In this document: piece by piece, positions 58,204 through 64,000 of the stretch
Position numbering within the stretch: the stretch's first letter is position 1
Layout of the letters: every line of letters begins with the position of its first letter
From: Ascaphus truei
Lineage: Eukaryota > Chordata > Amphibia > Anura > Ascaphidae
Direction: 5' to 3'
Assembly (NCBI GenBank): GCA_036426205.1
Contig: CM071568.1
Coordinates: 122,719,149-122,783,148 of the forward strand
DNA length: 64,000 nucleotides
Notes under the pieces: generated by a model
Told to the model about the DNA's origin: nothing
What the model saw: only the letters and a program-made list of their open reading frames with translations
Database searches by the model: none
Made by a program: the position numbers and the translations under genes

Positions 58204-59340
58204 TGTATCGCACTTTCCCCCACCCCCTGGGAGATATGATGGCTACCGTTTATATTGTGCATTACCTGCGGCTCACAGGAGCCTGGGCCTCGCTGCTGGG
58301 AGCCTGGTGTGCGCCTAATGTTGTGACAGCGCCTCCACCTGTATGGGATCCTACTATGTTGATAACCCCGTTACAGGCAATAATACACAATGCATGCAAT
58401 AATACACAATGATGATAATAACAGTTTACTGCATGCATGAAAAGAGTAACCATAATCAGTCCCCACCAATTAGGCCACAACCGGCCGTACCCTCACCGTG
58501 CCCTCCTCCACAAAGTACTGAGGGGCCCTTGAGCACCCAGCCACCCTTGTGTCCGTAAGTAGCTACCCACCCAATGTGTGAGAGCGCTGCCCCACTAATG
58601 TGTGTACAGTTGGTGCACTTGAGGTGAGGTACCTGCCGGGTGCTCCAACACCCGATAATGCCACAACGGAAGGATAGGATCCACTGATCCAGCGACGGTT
58701 GTGGTCCGTGACGAATCTGCCTCCATGTTGGGTGGTGACCAGCTGGAGGGTCCCTCACTGAAGAGTCTCTCATATGTAGCTGATTGTCTGGTCCCAGACT
58801 ACCAGAGGCCAGGATGCAGCAGTGTCCTGGCTATGTCCCTCACACTTGTACTACAGGGGCAGTGATCCTAACTGATGGGCCTGTCCCTGCAGCAACCACA
58901 AGCTGAGGTGAGTTGGGGCCTAGCTAGGGCCTAATGGGGTCTGGCCTAGTGCTGGGGCCTCTGACACCCTGCACACGCACACCCTACACTTCTGATGTCC
59001 CAGCTCCGACTGACTAGCGTGGTGCAGACGCACCAAATGTATCCACTTTGTGCAGGGGAACCTTGCAGCCCTATTGGCTGTTGGGTCTCACGTGTTCCTG
59101 CAACCCCTGTGCATGATGGGGCTTGTAGTCCCCGCGGAGCCTGCTCGCAATGCCCTACACTGTCCCTATGTCCTGCGCATGCCTCTGACAATAGCCGCCA
59201 CACTCTAAAGACACAGCTGCGCATGCGCAATGTAAAACATGGCGGCACCCTATCGGCATGCCACCGGAGCGCTCCCTGACTGCCGCCACGCTCTCCACTA
59301 CTGTGCCGGATCCGGCGGTACCCGGCATCTCTCCACCTGC
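58204..59340 (-). mobile_element. Ty3/Gypsy 5' LTR (copy 2)
   Basis: Block-by-block match to 401-1,487. The left border TGTATCGC is clear; the right border is approximate. It carries a ZNF143-like block (59,111-59,129), TGCGCATGCGCA (59,218-59,229) and ATGGCGGC (59,239-59,246). Confidence 0.7.
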
Positions 59341-60245
59341 ACCGGTGGTTCCCCCGCTGAAGGTAAGTGGTAACCAGGGGAGTGGGGGGGGGGGGGGGTG
59401 AGGACCAAAAGGGAACCAAGAGCGGGACCTGGGCTATACTTGCATGCAAAATAAAAGTGAGATGTTCTTATTTTCTCTCCCTGGAGTGAATGGACAGCCA
59501 TCTGTAATATGCAGTATCATTTATAACCCACAAAGGGGCCTGGAATGCTTTGAGTCATTGGTAACTGGCTCTGCCTATTCTGAAACATTACAAACTCATT
59601 TGTCTTCCTTGCTACTTTGGGAAACGCCATGGGAAAAAGAGAAACTAATTTGTGATGTTTAAGAATAAGCAGAAGCCAAAGAATTAGCAATGAGGAGTTT
59701 CAATGCAAAAATATTTATCGGATAAGTTCAGTGTCCTTAATGAAATCAAAGATGGGTGCCTCGACACGTGAGTGGAACATAAATTGTCAAGATGGGGACA
59801 TTGGACCAGACTTGTGGTACTGAGCCTGTAGAAATGGAGTCCTTGAGTATTGAATGCCTTTTTTTATTTTTTATTATTATTATTACTGAACTTGGCTCTT
59901 TAAGAACTCTTGTATGTATGTCATTGGGGCCAGGTGCTTTTATTCGCTTTAATTTTATCAAGCCACTTCCTCAATTAACCAATTGGGCAGCTTGTGGGAG
60001 GCCAGCCCCTCCTAGGTATATAATCTCCCAGCAAGGTCCCTGTATTTCACTATTCCCTTTACTTGCAGACATGTGAGTATCTTCACTGGTATATACCAGT
60101 TTTTAAGTGCACTAGGTTATATAAACATATGCTTGGATATATAAACCCGTTGTGGGTTTATTTCACATAACATTAGTATGCATTTAGCATAGGGACCTGC
60201 TATAGACACCTTGACGTGGTTAGCAGGCTTGGCATTATTTGATCA
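59341..60245. other. Intergenic, poly-G tract and a CR1-like shred
   Basis: A G-rich run lies at 59,383-59,398. Minus-strand KRIKAPGPNDIHTRVLKE near 59,940-59,890 is the start of a CR1-type reverse transcriptase, with DSISTGSVPQVWSNVPILTI further on. It is a small 5' and 3' truncated fragment. Confidence 0.5.
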
Positions 60246-60249
60246 AAGG

Positions 60250-61010
60250 ATGTAAACCAAAAGTCTCCTTTTATCTTATAGATTTTTACACCATATACAG
60301 TATATTTCCCCATTTATTGCTATCCCAAAGGGAGAAGCGCAGGGATTCACTTTCTGAACCTTTTTTCTTGGCTGCGCTATTTTCCTCCATGCTGTATCTC
60401 TGTCTCCATTCTGAGGTTCTGTCCTCCAGTTCTGCAGCATGCTGGTAGATAAAGCGCTCTTCTGCTTCTGCAAATATTTTGGCCCCTCCATTTATTAAGA
60501 CTCCTCTTAAGGTGGCAGGATATCCCAGGGAAAAATGTTTTATTTTGCTAATATAGTATACTGCAAACTTTACTGAACTCCCGTCTTTTATTTGATACTG
60601 TAGCAGAATAGTTCTGAAAGATTAGAATCTCATTTCCCTCATTTATTAAGGCCACACAAATTCTTATAGGCTCTTAATATTGATTTTTCATTAAAGTCCA
60701 GAAACTTTGCGATTTACTGCTCGTGGCCTACCTTCCTGGTTCTGCCTAAACGGACCAAGTCTGTGAGCCCTTTCCACTTTGATGTTGGGGGTGATCATGT
60801 GGTAGTACCAGAGATTCAGGCAGCCATTTTGTGCAGAAATCCTGCAATTGAGAGTGTTTCACCACTTCAGGGACTCCTATTAATCTTATATTATTTCTGT
60901 GTGACCTGTTTTCCAGGTCTTCCACCTTGTCTTCTAGAGTTTTATTTCTTTTATTAAGAGTTTGAATGTCCTGCTGCATTTCTGAGGATAAATCCTCTAG
61001 GACCCCCCAC
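60250..61010 (-). mobile_element. L1-like ORF1 fragment
   Basis: Minus strand: LSSEMQQDIQTLNKRNKTLE, DKVEDLENRSHRNNIRLIGV (60,880-60,950 region), then RAVN.KVSGL-like text near 60,700. A coiled coil followed by the NNIRLIGVPE motif marks L1 ORF1p, the RNA-binding chaperone. It is broken after about 60,746. Confidence 0.75.
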
Positions 61011-62430
61011 TCTAGATTCAACTCTAATATCTTTCTTATAGTTATCAAGGCTCTTACAGTAATGTATGATCTGCATGTAGGGGAAGTAGTGAGATTGTGG
61101 GAATTCCTTCTCAACTCTGAGCTCTTCAAATGCCAAAGCGTTCCGTTCTGTATCTACCAGCTGACCTATATTTTTTTATTCCCTTGGTTTCCCACGTCTT
61201 AAACATATTTTGAGATCGGCCTGGTTCAAATTTCATGTTACCTTGTATAGGCAGAAATTTGGATATTTTGTAGGACATCCCACACTTTTTTTTTTTTTCT
61301 AAATGTCTTCCATGTGGCCCATGTATCTTTTCAGTGGATTCTCTATAATTACTAAAGGTGTATTTCCCCAAGTCGTGTGTAGGATCTCTTTCAGCGTCAT
61401 TGAGAGCACCATTTGTTCCTCAAGTTTCGTACAGGACTATATTTCTTTGTCCATTAGCCAGTCTCCCATATGCCTGGCTATGCATGCCAAATTAGAAAAT
61501 ACAATGTCAGGTAAACTCACTCCACCAAGTTCCTTTGGGAGAAATAGTTTTGACATTGCAATTCTATTTCTGTCTTTGTTCCATATAAACTTATTTATTG
61601 CACTATTAATCAATTTTATGTCTGCATGGCGAACCAGGATAGGCAGCATCTCAATGGGTACTGTATATAATCCTAGCAAAGCTGATCATCTTAACAAGTT
61701 GGCATCTACCTGCTAAATTCAATGGGAGGCCTAGCCAGCTCTTTAATCACTTTGGTTAGGATTGATTTTAAAATTGCTTGCGTACAATTTTTCTAGGTCG
61801 GGGTCTATATTAATCCCCAAGTATTTGACTTTCTGTCTTGTGTTTTTTTAAAAGGGAGGTCTTCCTCCCACCTAACAACATTATTGTGAGACAACACTAG
61901 AATCTCCGTTTTGGAGGCACTAACTATAAAACCCATACATTTTCTATATTATTTAAATGTCTCATATTTTTTTTTTTTAACCGCTGTTTCCGGATTAGAG
62001 ACAAACATCAGTCGGTCATCCGCAAAAAGAGCCAACTTTCTTATTTCCTATTTCAATGCCTTTATAGTATGCCATGTCCCTAAGGAACATAGCTAATTGT
62101 TCCATTGCTATGTTGACTAGCAATGTCGACAAGGGACACCCTTGCCTTGTTCCTCATTATAAATTGAATTCCTGGGGAAGTATTCCCGCTGCCATGATCC
62201 ATGCCTTTGGACCCTCATACATGGTTCTAATCATGTTAAGAAACATGCCTGATATTCCCATTCTTTGAAGTATATCAAATAAAAATTCCCATCTAACATT
62301 ATTAAAGTCTTTCTCTGGGTGTACCGAAATAATTACATTGTTCCTATTGTCTTGTGGATTTGATTTGGTCCAGTATAGGGCTCCTAATACTTTTCTTATG
62401 TTCTTCTTTTGAAGACCTTTTTAGGGTAAA
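61010..62430 (-). mobile_element. L1-like ORF2, reverse transcriptase to C-terminus
   Basis: Minus strand: QGCPLSTLLVNIAMEQLA near 62,140, LFADDRLMFVSN near 62,025 (catalytic FADD intact), MLPILVRHADIKLINSAINK and FIWNKDRNRIAMSKLFLPKE (61,655-61,550), GGVSLPDIVFSNLACIARHM, then FEELRVEKEFPQSHYFPYMQ near 61,125. Frames are broken in several places. It is 5' truncated. Confidence 0.8.
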
Positions 62431-62738
62431 AAATTAAAATCTGACCAGTGGATTTAATTTTTCGTTTATTACAGATTACAATAGACAGGCAGACAAAATT
62501 AAGAATATAGTCCAGAGATATTGGCATATTGAGAGCCAACTCATTAAAGAACAAACTCTCACCGAGCGCATTACCTAGAACAGAAACAGGAAGAAATATA
62601 TGGTTACCACAAATTAAGGGGTTCTTTGGTTGTACGACGTGTAAGGCCTGCACTTTTTCGAGCACCTGATAAATATGCCATTGTTTCCAATGTCTCCTAG
62701 AAAACATTTGAAATCAGTAAACATATTACCTGTAGAAC
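62431..62738. other. Intergenic, nothing recognised
   Basis: Possibly further LINE DNA; no motif seen. Confidence 0.3.
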
Positions 62739-63361
62739 TGTAAGGGCATTACGTCCCGCGGGGCCTCTCCTCTCGTGTTCCACGCACACCCGCACCCGTC
62801 ACGGAAGAGCGTGAGCTCCGCTCCCGGATCGCAGTCCCCGACCGGCAGCGGCACACGCACGCCGCCGGGGCGGACCGCTGCGCTTGCCGGCATTTCTGAG
62901 CAGCCACTCTGGCACCACCCCTCAATCTCTGCCACGGTGCACATCGCAGGCGCGCGTTCACCCCTACTCCCACTAATTGCCTGGAAGCCTCCGCACCTGC
63001 TCTGCACTCAGCCTACCAGCGCTCCACTTACCTCTGATCTCACCGGTTTGGAGGACCTCCCATTGGCTCTCACTGGTATATAGTTGCAATCGGCCCTAGG
63101 CTGATTGCTGTGCATAGTCGTCGTTTGTTGTGCTTGCTACAAGCTACCTCGCAGTGTGTTCTTGTCTTCCTGTACCCAGACCCCAGCTTTGAACCCGGAC
63201 TCCTGACCTCTGGCACCCTTGGACCTCGGCTCGCCTATCGGACTTCTCCTCTCTCTCATCCTTGACCTTGGCTTCGGGTTCTGACTAATCTTGACTTCTC
63301 CAATCCTGATTACAGCAAGTACCCCTACGATCCTACACCTCGCCCGGGTCCGGGTTTGACA
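62739..63361 (+). mobile_element. Gypsy-type solo LTR (probable)
   Basis: TGTAAGGGCATTACGTCCCG at the left and GGGTCCGGGTTTGACA at the right give TG...CA ends. The 5' half is CpG-rich; the 3' half has repeated CCTTGACCT, CTGACCTC and CTTCTCC phrases typical of frog Gypsy LTRs. A 5-bp flanking duplication was not found. Confidence 0.5.
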
Positions 63362-64000
63362 TTCTATATGTCCTTTAACCCCATAGTTGCTCCCATTAGA
63401 ATGTGATGAAAATGTGTGGTCTAAACACATCTGTCTACACATAATGCATCTTGTCCTCATGCACCTGAAGTTCCCATTATTTCTTGCAGTTATGTTAGTC
63501 AATTTAGTTTTTCATTTACTCTGCGCTATAAAATTTTTGACATTAGTAGCCTTTCTGAAAACAACGGGTGCTCTATTGGGAAAAGATTCTCTTAGATGCG
63601 AATCACACTAGAGAATTTTTTTAGTGTTTAAAATCTTCATTTTGTTTGCAGATTTGTTAAATTTAGTTACAAATTTAGAAGGGCCACTTTTGACCCGGTT
63701 TGCAACCACTCCAGACCTAACTTTTTTTTTTTTCCCTCAAGATATCTTTTACGAGACTCACTCATTAGAACCCCTCTCTCTCTTGTGTTTTGGCTCTATA
63801 ATAAGACTCTTCAATGATAGATAATTGTTATCTTTTAACCTGAAATCTCTCCAAGACCTCTGATTTGGTCTTCGAAATCTTATTCCAAAGAGCAATTTCT
63901 TCTACGGCGACTGAACTGGCTAAACAGAATGTTATTTAGCCACTTTTTGTGATGGCAACTTCTTGCATGCAGATAGCTATTGGCTGATACTTCCTTAAAG
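63362..64000. other. Right edge, nothing recognised
   Basis: AT-rich DNA. No repeat or coding family was recognised. Confidence 0.35.

Overview
The window is a gene-poor, repeat-dense stretch of vertebrate nuclear DNA, most likely from an anuran amphibian. That inference rests on the mix of repeats (L2-like and CR1-like LINEs, CORE-SINE, DIRS with its tyrosine recombinase, Ty3/Gypsy, Tx1/L1-like LINEs, many hAT and TTAA-type MITEs) and on frog-typical repeat phrases such as the TATAGCGC...GAGCTTACAATCT LINE tail. The species cannot be read from the sequence. There is no operon-like or prokaryotic structure and no CRISPR array.

Two protein-coding genes can be assembled exon by exon, both on the + strand. 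RBFA (12,569-29,527) encodes the mitochondrial ribosome-binding factor A. Its seven coding exons have GT/AG borders and a continuous frame, and it starts in a CpG-rich promoter. About 9 kb downstream, a NUTF2-like gene (38,442-55,753) encodes a 127-residue nuclear transport factor 2 protein in four coding exons separated by three phase-0 introns. It keeps the family length and the residues known to contact Ran-GDP, but it is too diverged to be the highly conserved main NUTF2, so a paralogue is likelier.

Layout. 1-1,490: the start of a Ty3/Gypsy element on the - strand (gag open to the window edge, then its LTR). 1.5-12.4 kb: intergenic DNA with a partial LTR, GC-rich MITEs, hairpin MITEs, AT microsatellites and a Gypsy integrase remnant. 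12.5-29.5 kb: RBFA, with an almost complete L2-like LINE in intron 1, a C-rich minisatellite in intron 3, and CR1, hAT and TTAA elements in intron 5. 29.5-38.4 kb: intergenic, with a second L2-like LINE, a Tigger-like MITE and a hAT-like MITE. 38.4-55.75 kb: the NUTF2-like gene, whose 15-kb intron 2 holds a hAT MITE, two DIRS copies in tandem and a Tx1/L1-like LINE. 56.7-59.35 kb: an internally deleted Gypsy element on the - strand. 60-64 kb: a chimeric L1-like LINE and a Gypsy-type LTR.

The two genes are not obviously functionally linked (mitochondrial small-subunit maturation and nuclear import of Ran). Most of the interest lies in the repeats. Gypsy LTRs carry NRF1, YY1 and ZNF143-like motifs. 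An L2 LINE and a CORE-SINE in the same window share a tail. Comparing two copies of one repeat exposes an insertion of about 0.95 kb. A GAAACG hairpin motif recurs at six loci.
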